A stretch of 64,000 nucleotides of DNA from Gloeophyllum trabeum ATCC 11539 (taxonomy: Eukaryota > Basidiomycota > Agaricomycetes > Gloeophyllales > Gloeophyllaceae): positions 1,934,719-1,998,718 of the forward strand of contig NW_006920415.1 of NCBI RefSeq assembly GCF_000344685.1. Reading direction: 5' to 3'. Below the pieces are notes generated by a model, which ran no database searches, was not told the DNA's origin, and saw nothing but the letters and a program-made list of their open reading frames with translations. Below, piece by piece: positions 1 through 10,567 of this stretch (the stretch's first letter is position 1; each line of letters begins with the position of its first letter). Made by a program: the position numbers and the translations under genes.

Positions 1-380
1 GGAGTGTCCCGCCAGACAAAGGTGCAGAGCATCGAGGGTCCTACGACTCAGTCAGCAAGGAAGCAACCTATATGGAGTTGAGTGAGTATCCACCAGAGCC
101 CTGCCGCCTACACTTGCAAAGGTCATAACTCCTCTGTCTATATCGTTGGAGAAATAAGAAACTGACCGCAACCTTGTAGACTATCCAGTCCTCTTGGTAC
201 GCCTTGAAGTACAGGAAGATCTGCAAGTTGGTAACGCCGAACAGCCTGCCAGAGGTAGGAGGTCAGGCTGACCCGAGAGATTAGGCGGAGCACAGGCTGG
301 CTTGTGACATACACCGCGGCAACGAGGATCCCAACGAGCAATGCGCCGTAGGTCTCGTTTAACAAATCCGCTAGAAACAT
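1..380 (-). CDS. DUF6534-type multi-helix membrane protein, 5' part (cut by window edge)
   Basis: Only the first exons are present; the gene runs off the left edge. The start is ATG at 380-378. Exon 1 encodes a short N-terminus and a first helix (NETYGALLVGILVAA). Exon 2 follows an intron ending at CAG and encodes GVTNLQIFLYFKAY. A third exon ends at the edge with LDALHLCLAGHS. The patterns GALxxGxLVAA, LQxxxYFxxY and LDxLHLxLxxH are the first three helices of the agaricomycete DUF6534 family, orphan seven-helix plasma-membrane-type proteins of unknown function. The exon layout matches the gene at 17898-19534, a clear paralogue (FVGILVAA, GITNLQTYVYFKSY, LDTLHFVLAAH). No substrate or signal can be read from the sequence. 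Confidence 0.8.
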
Positions 381-1942
381 ATTTCTTCAGGGCTACGCGG
401 AGTCGCCGCAGACGGATATGTCGGAGCGGGTGGGCAAGTGGAAGTGTGGCTTCAAGGGGCTTCAAATATCATCTGCTTACCTCGGCTGGCATGTGGCATG
501 AATATGCATCATTATGATCAAGATGATCCACTGCGAGTTGTTTTGATAGTATCGGAGGGAAAGACGCGTTATCCTGCCGATAGGAGGGTTCGTTGGCGAT
601 TTCCTTTCCTGCATTGGGTGGTCCATTAGTCCGCATGACTTTACGCCAGCTCTGCAGATTGCCTGTAGTTGGTCCTAGATGTCTCCTAGGAGACCGAGTA
701 TACGAGGACTCTTTCTGGCAACCGTCAGTATCTCGCTATAGCCACAGCGACACACCGACGTCGAGTTATCTATAAATTCATCATGTCACCGTTATCAGAG
801 TGCAGCGTGCTCACCTAGTTTAGTTCGCACACAGGTGTGAGGCGATGACGAGAGAACGCATAGCAATAAGTGAGAGTAGAGCCCCGATCCGTCACGAAAG
901 AAGGGAAGACCAATGTACACGTGAACATGTTTAACTCGTCTGTGGACGGGTGAGCAAAGTAGACAGTACTTAAGTCGACCAGCGCTTCTCTAGACTCTTC
1001 ACAGGCGCTAGGCATTCGGAGCGCTGTTTTGTATAGGCAAGGTGTCCCCAGCTGGACGCCTGCTCCGGTCGTTTGTTGTCGTCCTGTGGGGGGCAGATGG
1101 GTAGGTTCAGTACAATTTTTATAGCAGCTCAAATACCTCCTGAGGTTGTGAAACGTTAGAGAGCATGAATTAGCATTATCAAGCTAACACAACACCAATA
1201 GAGTAGCAAGCGCCTGTCGAACGAGGGAAACATGCTGTCGCACTGCCGTCCGTCGAATCCCATCCAAGGACACATGTCAGACAAGATAATTCCATTGTAG
1301 ACAATCCCGCGCAATGCCGTCATAGAGTTCCGTCAAAGCATCGCAGGTGTTCCATACGGTGCTCTCAGACCAGGGAAACCGAAGCAAGACGAACAACACG
1401 ACAAGAACAGGCCAATCGGATGTCAAGCCGAGCGCAATTGTTCTGTTCCCACGCCACAACGCGACCTATATATACGTCTCGCGCGCAAATTTGTTTCTTC
1501 GATTCTTCCACAATCAAAAACGCCCATGACGATAACCCCGGTGCAGCGCGATGAGCACGACCCTTCCTTGCGTTGTGGTCGGCGGTGACATCGCCCGCCC
1601 GGCACCCAACCTTGTTACGTTCAAAGGGGCGGGCTGGATTTTCTGAGGCGTCTTTTTGGTTGCTGGCTGTGTCTGGTTGACAGGCGATTTATGGAAGGAG
1701 GACTCTGGGAGAAGGCCGAGGCGAGGAGGGGGAATGATTCATAGAAATGGATGGCACATGGGTACGTGGGCATTGATATACGTTGATACCATGTTGCGAG
1801 TATTCTGTCATACAATTGATATCCTCCTGAATTGCTCTCAAGTACTCGTGTTCGCTCCGTATAACAATACAGTCAATCGTCAACAATAAGTACGTGCAAT
1901 GTGAATCGTACAGTAATCACGAGCTTCCGCTACTACCTGAGC
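381..1942. other. Intergenic, no gene recognised
   Basis: Open frames here are under about 105 codons, have no recognisable domain and no sensible exon joins. About 1470-1640 on the minus strand resembles 11034-11205 on the plus strand and carries a TATATATAG box; it is listed separately. Confidence 0.6.
1470..1640 (-). promoter_or_regulatory. Promoter-like duplicated module, copy 1
   Basis: Read on the minus strand this stretch has, in order, GCCCGCCCCTTT, a GC-rich block containing GCGATGTCACCGCCGACC, CTCATCGCGCTGCAC, GTCATGGGCGTTT, GCGCGCGAG and TATATATAG. The same blocks in the same order occur on the plus strand at 11034-11205. The TATA-like box about 10 nt after GCGCGCGAG suggests a duplicated core promoter, but no gene could be placed downstream of this copy, so a small repetitive element is also possible. 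Confidence 0.45.
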
Positions 1943-2643
1943 TCACCAGTTTAGCCTGTGCGTTGGGCACTGGTACCCATCCGGATTCTTGAACAGGTAT
2001 AGCTGGTGATACTCCTCGGCGTCATACCACTGCCCAGCGGGTACAATTTGCGTGACGATCTTCTTGCCAATGGGGTCGAAGTGCTTCTTCTGCACCTCCT
2101 CCGTCACGCGCTCGGCAATAGATTTCTGCTCCGGCGAGTGGTAGAATATGGCTGACCGGTACTCTACAGAAACATAGTAGAATGTCAGGAAGAAACATAA
2201 AGAGAAGAACAACACGTACGAGTACCGCGATCCGCGCCCTGTCGGTTCTCCGTTGTCGGGTCATGCGTGCGGTAGAAGAACTCTAGCCGGTCACTTCAGG
2301 CTCCTGCGCATACTTACCATGCCGCAGCGAACACTCACCAACTAGCTCATCATACGACACCTTGGTCGGGTCAAACTCGATCTTCAACGCCTCCGCATGG
2401 TCAGTCGTCCCCGTGCAAACCTGGCGGTAGCTCGGGTTTTTCGCGTCCTCCTTCCCGCCGGTGTAACCCACCGCAGTCCTAATGATTCCCTTGTCCTGCG
2501 AGGGTGGGTAGTGCTTCAGGAAGATGTGCTCGACGCCCCAGAAGCACCCGCCTGCAAAAGTTGCAGTGTCGGTTTGACCTGGAATAGCAGTCAAGCACGT
2601 AAGTTAACTAGTGTAACGCATACGACGAACCGGTGGATGACAT
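1943..2643 (-). CDS. msrA: Peptide methionine sulfoxide reductase MsrA
   Basis: MsrA reduces methionine-S-sulfoxide in proteins using thioredoxin. Four exons give about 178 residues, normal for the family. Exon 1 is 2643-2631 (MSSTG), then 2578-2339, 2282-2220 and 2163-1943. The catalytic motif GGCFWGVEH is near residue 13, with [15 protein letters not shown] and the later [20 protein letters not shown] and [10 protein letters not shown]. The ATG at 2643 was chosen because MSSTG splices in phase onto [14 protein letters not shown]; the apparent upstream start codon of the longest open frame lies inside that first 52-nt intron. No targeting signal is obvious, so a cytosolic enzyme is likely. 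It ends in CPTHRLNW. Intact. Confidence 0.93.
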
Positions 2644-3759
2644 ATTGGAATATAACGCGCGGTTGAAGTTGGGCGAATTCGAAAGGAATGAAAGGCCGAA
2701 CAGGGACGCTCTGATGCCGTTCAGGCGACTAAGCATAAAATGATATATGTATATGTCTTGTGGTCGAGGGGATGACAGAAACGAAGCTTGCGTCGCGCCA
2801 TCGTAGAGTGGATTGCACGGATGACGGAATCCGGGGTAGGGGAGTGTGGCGTGAGATTCTCCAGTCCCCCTGGGCCTTGATTGTGAGGGGCTGGTGGACC
2901 TTCTGGTTGTTGGCTTCCGTTGCCCTCTCATACCGACGCCGGTCGGAGCGCTTCGGGTCTTTGACGTAACGCCTGAACGGAATGAACGGTATGTCCTACT
3001 GAGAATTCACGATAAGTCTTGGAATAAAACCAGGGCGAAGTCGTCTTTGCCACTCTTCATTGCGAAGGTTTATAGAGATTGACAGAGATCTGTCATGCAC
3101 GGTGTCACATATTCAAACGCCTTGTATCTGAATCAGATTGTGATGAAACCTCTACCAGATATTTGCGAAACGATAGAGCCGGTTGAGACTTTTGCTCATG
3201 CGGTGCCTTCCCCCATGTACTCATCAAGGCTAACCAAAGCTAGTAATATACGGCGCCCCACCACCCACCACTCTCAGCCAGAGACGGGGCGCTCAAGGGT
3301 CTCGAAAGGGCAGTTGACCGCCTTCCGATCGCTCTCTTCGCCTTTTCCAATGATTTTGTGGTTTTTTGTGTTTGGAGTCGCCGTATGAGTACAATCGCTA
3401 ACTGGCTCTATGTTTTGCTAACAGCTGACACAGCGAGACACATTCTCGTGTACGCGCATAACTGCCTAAGCCCTATTCTATGGGGCGTCATTCTTGAACG
3501 ATTCACTAATCTTGATAGAGAAAGCCCATCTTCAAGCTTCAAGGACGATGCAGACCAGGTCAGAAGGCCCGTTCCGCAAGTACTTGCGAGTACTAGTCGC
3601 GCACATCGCCGGCACAAAGAGCTGTGTTCGATATTCTACAGATATAATGAATGCTGAGTTTGTGCCAGACGCTGGTTGAGACCGCAGTCTGTCCTGGGCC
3701 ACTAGATCATCAATTGTGAGTTCCGCTGTGTTCAAAACGGTTAGAGATGCTGATGGGTC

Positions 3760-4035
3760 AGCGATCTGCAAACGAAGAGGGGAAGTCTGGCCTGCGAGCT
3801 CAAGGCAAGGTGCCTGTCGCCTCATCCCAGAGTCGTGGCTTCGTATCAGCGAGAATTCCGCGACGGGTGGGGGAATCTGCCCTTCCATTTCCCCGTAGAT
3901 CCTGGTCCACGTCACTTCATGCAGAACACTTACGTTCCCATGTTTCGAAACCTGGCCGCGCTGCTATCCAATCTATCACGAGGGAGAACGGCGTATGGGT
4001 ACCTTCCCATGAGATGCGCACATAATTTAGAGTAA
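3760..4035 (+). pseudogene. Unrecognised protein-like stretch, possible last exon or gene remnant
   Basis: One frame stays open from about 3760 to the TAA at 4033 and reads like real protein, with segments such as YQREFRDGWGNLPFHFP, PGPRHFMQNTYVPMFRNL and AALLSNLSRGRTAYGYL. I do not recognise a family. No convincing exon joins upstream; the same frame has stops at about 3703, 3739 and 3748. It may be the last exon of an unplaced gene or a relic. It could also be chance. Confidence 0.25.
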
Positions 4036-5239
4036 CCTGTGAGTAACTGCTTGGGAGGCTATTATGGCGGATTTTACCTTCTAACGGTGTCGGTAGATAT
4101 GTTTCTCAGCTCTGCTTGTACGTGGAGATTGGTTCCCCTTGTCCTGGTCCTGATGCGAAGTGGTTGTCTAGAGTTACTCAGCTAACGTGCCCCTTGCGCT
4201 TCTCTGGGGCACAGACATGGAACACAAACACAGACTGTTGGCGTATGGCGATCGAGGGTGCCGTTTGGACCAGGTGATAAATCGTAAACACACGCTTGTG
4301 GATTAATCTCCCCTTCACTCTGGTTGTCTTTTTACGTCGGTCTCCCAAAGGTCCGCGACATTGCGTTTGGATAATGGAATATCTCAGCGCCACTCCGCTG
4401 CTCGGAGTGCTGCGAACTGGGAGTATCAGATCATGATCGCCAGAACATCTGCCACTGTTACTTCATTTTTCATCTCAAAATAGTACAAGCAAGTAAGTTT
4501 CTAGTCCTGGAGCTTATTTCGACGTCATATGCTCATGTCGCCGAGGTTCTTGTGATTCTTTAGTCGCCGGCATGCGAGGGTGGCATGGGGGTGGCATTCT
4601 ACAAACGGGAACGGGGAGCATACACAGGCAAGCAAGACTCAGAGCGCGTTGGCCGTGTTAGTCCTACAGGAAAGCGTACCGAATTAAGCTGCAAAGAATC
4701 GTCGTCAGCGCTTCAACTACAGCTACTCGCGAGATGGATCATGGTACACGCGGCAGAATCACTCCCGGGCGATACTAATAGCTGGAAACGGAACGGGAAA
4801 GGCCGCGATATCTTCTTCTGCACAAGGGATTCTCTATTCTACCCGGGCTTCCGAGTCATTCCGGCTATTCGATATACGACGAACCCGAAGTACGGGCGAA
4901 CGTGCGTGAGTATCCCCAGCGGACAACATCTAGCAGCGGATGGATCATCGAGTTGTGGACACGAACTGTTCTTGATTCTGCTGACGGCTGCGCCACCTAC
5001 ATCCATAGATCCCTCGCCTTGAGATGGCTCTGCACAGGGAGATTTATAACACATGGACCATATGAGACGGTAATATGGTCGACGGCCTCATTGGGACCGC
5101 GAGCTTCCGTAGTAAGTCTATTCTCCATATCGAGCGGGTAAGCATTATGACCGGGCCCCGAGCCGCATAGTTGCGCGCTATATATGTTTGCTCCGCTCAA
5201 GTCCACACGGGGCGGCATATGGTAGTTAATGAACTTCGT

Positions 5240-5470
5240 ATAACAGTCCATGCAAAAAGAGCGGATATTTGTTCGGGACAGACTCACCGCCGAAGGTTCC
5301 GGTTGCGACTGCATCTTTGCATCAATCACCGACTTGTTCGTCCAATTCTTAGTTCAATTCTCTGCCACACCCCATTATGTTGACGCAGATACTGAATCAC
5401 GTTCGAACATCTTGAGTATCGTCTCGGCCACATCATCGCCGCAGCCCTTCTCAGGACGATAAATGAAAGG
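5240..5470 (-). pseudogene. Unrecognised protein-like stretch with in-frame stops
   Basis: Read on the minus strand, one frame gives IYRPEKGCGDDVAETILKMF, then SVSAST, a stop, GVAEN, another stop, and KNWTNKSVIDAKMQSQPEP, followed in a shifted frame by FGGESVPNKYPLFLHGLLY. The composition looks like coding sequence but two stops interrupt it and no intron removes them. I do not recognise the family. A decayed gene is the best reading. Confidence 0.22.
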
Positions 5471-5562
5471 ATCGGGTATCGAGGAAGGGGTTCACAAGCC
5501 CGTTCCGTTTGCCTAGAAAAGCTTTGCTCCTTCAGGTGCTCTGTGGGCACCATCTCTCCAGC

Positions 5563-7357
5563 AATGTCAAGCAAGGCAATTACTGCAGCATATACCCAGT
5601 GAGCGAGACGCTCATTGCATCCCGAGAAGGACGTTGACTTCTTTCTCGCTCTTAGTTTTCTGCAGTTTCGGATTCAATACTCCAGCATTGGTGTGTCATA
5701 CTTGCTGAATGGATGGGGATGTTTATTGACCGCACTTACCAGCCCTGCTATACTATGATTATGCTCTAACCTTTCCGAGGGGTAAGGTCGATGAGTCCTC
5801 TCTTCATCACTATATACTCAATCCCTTGAAGAGGTGAAATATATCTGGGGCTCGAGGCTGAGGATCTCGACAATCTGCTACATATTCTGCCGGTATGCCC
5901 TGGTGGCCAATATTCTCTACCTATTGGCTGTGGCTGGGAAACTCCACGCGAGGGTGAGCCTGACAATCGATTCACCTGCTTATGAAACACTGACTCTAAT
6001 TTCCAGTGCACCATATAACACTTAACTCCCTTCCTTAACTTAACCATCCGCATATCCAGCTGTAATACGTGGTACAAATTCATTGGCGCAATCAGCGTCC
6101 TAGGCCGAGCGGCTGTAATCAGTAAGCACACGGCTTCTTCCACCTGACATATCTTCTGACGGTCCTGGTGCCTACGAAGCTGTATTCACGCTGCGTGCAT
6201 GGGCTGTGTACTCTCGCAGCCGCATAGTACTGGCCTTTCTCGGGACGATCGGCGCCCTTTGTGTAGCTCTCGACATCGTCAGGACCTTCTACTCTCTCCT
6301 TTGATTCCATGCTAAATTGGGATGCGTAGACACACGTACCGGGACTACGATGTGTCGGTAGCTCCAGTGAGCGAATGTCGTAACGCTTATCCGGCGGCGT
6401 TGAATGCTGATGATATCTCTTCCCTACCCTAGGCATTCCTATAGGTTCGTGTTTACTTGTGCGTATTTGGAGACACATTCTCACATGACTCCGTTAGCCA
6501 ACAATATGCTCTCTATACTCATGGTCATCTTCGAGTGGTGTTCCGCCATCCTTACAACTGTGCGGAGCGTACAGGCCATCAGAAGTAACGGTACGAGCTG
6601 GCAGGAGCAGAAGAAGGGCTTTTTCTATTTGATATTGGAGCAAGGTATGCATTCGAACAAAGTGCGGGCAGATTAGCGTTGAAGCTGATCGCGTGTTGTG
6701 CAGGTGTTCTTTATTTCTGGTACGTGTAGTGCCCTGCGTTTACATTGTAACGAAGAGGAAACTGATATCTGTCTGCAGCATTATATCGCTGTTCACTGTT
6801 ACTGCCGTCATCCTCAATTTCGTGAGCCCGCTCTTATCTTTCATTTTACGGTTTGCCAATATTGACCGCTTATCCCCCAGCGTACGGTATGTAATCGACA
6901 ACTGAGACGCCTGGAAGCCTAGGTTCATATCGTGTCCGTAGACCGGATTTTGGCAAAGGCTCCTGAATGCCTTCACTCTCCCGTGAGCACTTACTGATCA
7001 CTCCCCAGACCTTCTCAATCCCAACCTCGCACCAGGCTCTCAGGACTCCTTACCGCCCGCTTCCTCCTGCACCTCCGCGAATGGGAGTCCTCCACATACG
7101 TGAGCGGAACCAAGTCCACCCCGGGCGGCGACGCGGAACGAAACCAGCTCTCGGAATTCGAAGTCGCGCGCAGAACCGCCAATTCTCTCGTCGACGACTT
7201 CGGCGAGGACCCGGTTATGAGGGAGAGGAATCGGGATACGCTGCCGGTGGAAATGCCAATGGAGGAGCGGAGCGCCGGGTCGCGCTCGGGCGGTTCCCAA
7301 GAGGAGGTGGTGCTCAATTTGTCGGTGAAGGAGGGGAAGAGACGCGCGATTGTGTGA
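5563..7357 (+). CDS. DUF6533-domain multi-helix membrane protein
   Basis: An orphan integral membrane protein of a family expanded in mushrooms; function unknown. Exon 1 (5563-5598) encodes MSSKAITAAYT. Exon 2 (5656-5690), exon 3 (5743-5781) and exon 4 (5832-5953) join in phase to give QFRIQYSSIALLYYDY, ALTFPREVKYIW and FCRYALVANILYLLAVAGK, the DUF6533 signature (YDYxLTFxxEVxYIW). Later exons supply WYKFIGAISVLGRAAVI, FTLRAWAVYSRSRIVLAF, LSILMVIFEWCSAILTT, CIISLFTVTAVILNF and RLSGLLTARFLLHLREWE. The hydrophilic tail has NQLSEFEVARRTANSLVDDF and ends KEGKRRAIV. A near-equal-length paralogue lies inverted at 20256-22049. It looks intact, though exons between about 6300 and 6480 are uncertain. 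Its 3' end is 182 bp from the 3' end of the convergent phosphatase gene. Confidence 0.87.
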
Positions 7358-7539
7358 GTACGTCGCGGGTGCCGCGCGGGGTGGGACTTGTCCATGCTCG
7401 ACTGGCGAAGAGAGCATGGAGTCCAGGTTGTATTGTGGACAGGACGATCAGTTTGCTAATACCGAACCTCCTGAATTATTCCGTATCGTTGCTGTTGTAT
7501 ACATAGTATATTTATCGTCCCGATTTTCCGCTGCCCCCC

Positions 7540-9312
7540 TCAAGAGCTACTGGTACTCATACAGGTGTCGAATAGTTTCTCCGGCACCTGCGCCTGCAGC
7601 AGGTCCACAAACTCCTCAATCGGCACCCATGCCAGGCTTTTCACTGGCGTCCCCTCATGCACGACCCTTACGAAATCCTCTCCATCCGCTCGCCAAACCT
7701 GGATACATACATTAATATCACCACCACCACCACCAGGAAGGTATAAAGGAGACAGCATACCTCCATAACCATCTCGGAGCCTAAGGCCGGCCAGCGCAGC
7801 GGCGCACTCTTGCCCAGCCCAAGGCCTGACGCGAGCCGGATCATCGAGCCGTCGTGCCCGACATACAAACGGGCGCGGTACATCTCCACTCCGGACTGAA
7901 ACGCTTTGAAGTTCGCGGCGAGCTCGGAGAACATCACGCCTTCATAAATACGTCAAGCAAAGATGATTCGGGAATAGGAGGAGGGGACGTTTACCGAACG
8001 TGAGCGCGGTGTAGGTCGACGCGTTTTGCGCCGCGTTCCATATGTAGCTATCGCAGGAATTATGAGCAGGAGGACATACTTATGGTAGTGGGGAGCGCAC
8101 TTGTATTCAAAGTCTCCTATAGCGAACACGCCCGCCGCGTCCTCTTCTGATACACATGCGCCGGTGGTAGCATTACACGGAAGCGGGTGCCCCGCGCATG
8201 TCCTTGACGTGAACGTGTCGAAGTAATGATCATCTTCGCGTAGTTCACGGTCAGGCTACTGGACATTTCGACCCAGAGGGGAGGAGGAACGCACACCACG
8301 ACGTCCACGCGCTCAGATTGGCGGTCCCGGTGATCTCGCCCAGGCGCGCTTGGAGCTCCGCGTGGGCGACGAGGTGGTCTGTCCACGCGGGGACGGACTG
8401 ATATGCGTTGCGCATGTTGTCTGCGAGGGGGCAGTCGTAGTCGGGCACCAGGGAGTCGATCTGAGCTCTCAGTAAGCACGCATCGACCACCAGCGCACGA
8501 ACTGCCCACTTACATTGGTCGGCTGCGTGTACACTGCGAATGGTTCGCCCGCGTACGCGGGGTCCATCCCGTACAGCAGCCCGCCAGCGACCTGGTACGT
8601 TCTGTCGGCCACCGACGTGCGGACGTACAAGTCTCTCGGATTCACGTCGGGCAGGAAGCCCAATGTATCGTGGTACACGCTCCAGAAATCCTTTAAGTTC
8701 CCTTTCGTCAGCATCCCTCTCCCATCACTTATTACCCTGGGGGAGACTCCCACCTGGCCGTGCTTGACAGCGTCCTCGAGCCCCTCCTGCGTGAGCTGCC
8801 CCTGGTCGCACGTCCCGTTCCATATCTGGCTGAGAAACGGGTGCTCCGGGGGCACCACGACCTGGTGGTACACCGCGGCCGTTCCACCGCCGTAATTGAA
8901 CTGGACAAAGTTGCTGCAGTTCCACCCGCCCGCGGGATTCAGCCCATTCTCGTCTGGATAGAGGTTGTCCGGCGTGCGCTTGGAGTTGTTCCCATTATCA
9001 AATCAATGTCCGGTCTATTATCCAGGTCACAGTAGCTGTGTACGAGGCTCAGCTCACTTTGTGGTGGCGGAACATGACGTTCATGTACACCATCTCTGCG
9101 CCCTCGACATGGGGTTTGGTGTAGTGCGCCGCGTTGACATGGGGTGCGTTGCAGTAGTTGTACGTGTTCCATGCAAAGCTGGACGGCGTTGTGGACGAGT
9201 TGTACACGCCGTTTGGTGTCGATATCGGGCTTGTCACGTTCCGGCAAACGGACAAATACGCTAGACGCAGAAATAATAAAGCCAGTGCAAGCCGTAGGCT
9301 AAGAAGAGCCAT
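7540..9312 (-). CDS. Secreted histidine acid phosphatase (histidine phosphatase superfamily, branch 2)
   Basis: It should hydrolyse phosphomonoesters outside the cell through a phospho-histidine intermediate. The ATG at 9312 starts a hydrophobic signal peptide (ALLSLRLALALLFLRLAYL). Exon 1 ends at 9058 in MFRHHK and exon 2 starts at 8978 in RTPDNLYPDENG, joining the active-site motif RHxxRTP. The following exons give NCSNFVQFNYGGGTAAVYHQ, then HGQ spliced to DFWSVYHDTLGFLPD, RDLYVRTSVADRTYQVAGGL, WTDHLVAHAELQARLG, FDTFTSRTCAGHPLPCN, GVFAIGDFEYKCAP, SELAANFKAFQSG and YVGHDGSMIRLASGLG. The HD pair in VGHDGS is the proton-donor motif. Several NxS/T sites fit a secreted glycoprotein. The last exon ends FDTCMSTSSS. 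The gene looks complete with many small introns. Whether it prefers phytate cannot be told. Confidence 0.88.
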
Positions 9313-9880
9313 AGTGGCCTCAGTGAACCTTATGAACGTCGACCAGGAAGGCGTAGAGGGAACTATTCGACTCGAGTAGCTTTATAACATCGATATTGGG
9401 GTTGCGGAAGTCATGAAAGCTACATGTTGGAGAAAGACGGGACCTGGCGGAAGGTGGCAAATAAGGATACCGTGGTTCGAGGCAGACGCACATGCGTGTG
9501 GCTGAGATGCTGTTGGCCGAGTGATAGTGCATCGGACCACGACGCCGTGTTCGCATTTAACACAGACGTTTACGTGAATCGAGGAAAAATAACCGACAAT
9601 TCACCTTTCATCAACTGAACGGAGGAAGAGCACTCAGCGACAGCAATGAGCGTCCAAGTCGTGTTCAATCATCCTCAGACCGTCGCGCATCTCCCGGAGT
9701 ATGCTGGCATTAGGCAGTGCACAAGGGTCCGTCAAGCGTCTAAAGAATAGGCTTAAAATACGATAGGACATAAACCATCTACTTCTGGCATCAGCGCGAA
9801 CCGTCAGACTATTGGCCGGCATTTTCACGGGACGGCGCAAGAACTCACTTAAGCTGGGACCGGAGGTGTGATGCGGCGCT
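9313..9880. other. Intergenic, no gene recognised
   Basis: Upstream of the phosphatase start and downstream of the QCR6 stop. Only short open frames without recognisable content. Confidence 0.6.
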
Positions 9881-10567
9881 TCACTTTAACTTGGAGAAGA
9901 GCTTGGGCGCGACGCAGTTCTGAAGGCAAGAGATCAGTGGGGGACAGGGTGGGTATAGTGCTGGCAGACGCACATCTACGCAGTGCATCATGCTGACACG
10001 GAAAAAGTCAGATTCGAGAACTCATGGACATACTGATGCGGACTCACTGGACTGAGAAGCCATGCGAGGTAAGGGTAGATGAGGGTCATTGTTAGTAATC
10101 CTTCGTCACAAGCTATAGTCAGGCAGAGTATACGTACATCTGCAATAGAAACAAGCCAGTAAGTATGAACACAGTATACCCGCAAAAGCCAGAATGTTAC
10201 GCACAGCTCCTCAACACAGTCCTCCCCCTTGAACCCCTGGCCAGAGCTGACCTTCTCCTGGCAATGTTGGAAGTGCTTCGTTAACGAAGCGCACTTGCTC
10301 GAGTTCTGGCACTCCTCTCTTAGCGCCTCGGCGGGCTACACCACCAAGCGTCAACCTCCATCTAACACAAAACACAATGTGAAGCGAACGCACGTCTACG
10401 GGCTCCTCCTCCTCTTCCTCCGCCTCCCCACCCTCCTCTCCCTCGCCCTCGTCTTTGCTCTCCTCCTCCTCCTGCTCCTTAGGCTGCTCCTCCTCCTTCT
10501 CCTCCGGAGCGTCTGCGTACGCCGTGGGGAACAGGGAGGAGAAGAACGACGCTACACTCGAGCTCAT
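9881..10567 (-). CDS. QCR6: Cytochrome bc1 complex hinge protein (QCR6/UQCRH family)
   Basis: The acidic hinge subunit of mitochondrial complex III aids cytochrome c1-cytochrome c contact. Exon 1 (10567-10394) encodes MSSSVASFFSSLFPTAYADA and a long Glu-rich stretch ending EEPVD. Exon 2 (from 10335) encodes PAEALREECQ, KHFQHCQEKVSSGQGFKG and EDCVEEL. Two later exons, 9992-9974 (MMHCVD) and one ending at 9881 (NCVAPKLFSKLK), complete the twin CX9C-like cysteine pattern. Exon 2 and the MMHCVD exon are out of phase unless a small exon lies between; a 4-nt exon at 10051-10048 would restore the family's FHMMHC, with a GC-AG intron before it. The CT-rich plus-strand tract at 10400-10520 is simply the acidic coding region. 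Confidence 0.9.

Larger units (their letters stand above)
2644..5562. other. Long region without a confirmed gene
   Basis: 2644-3700 and 4036-5200 show no recognisable protein on either strand. Two stretches have protein-like composition and are listed separately: 3760-4035 on the plus strand and about 5240-5470 on the minus strand. The 145-codon open frame at 4585-5022 has no similarity I recognise and no intron-like ends. Confidence 0.5.

Noticed and set aside
4585..5022. 145-codon plus-strand open frame
   Set aside because: No recognisable domain, composition like random sequence, no flanking exons; overlaps other frames of equal quality.
6967..7506. 179-codon plus-strand frame and minus-strand frames at 7015-7417
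   Set aside because: Shadows of the real last exon of the DUF6533 gene, which lies in the frame ending at 7357.
10381..10510. CT-rich low-complexity tract that could be taken for a microsatellite
   Set aside because: It encodes, on the minus strand, the Glu-rich acidic segment typical of QCR6.
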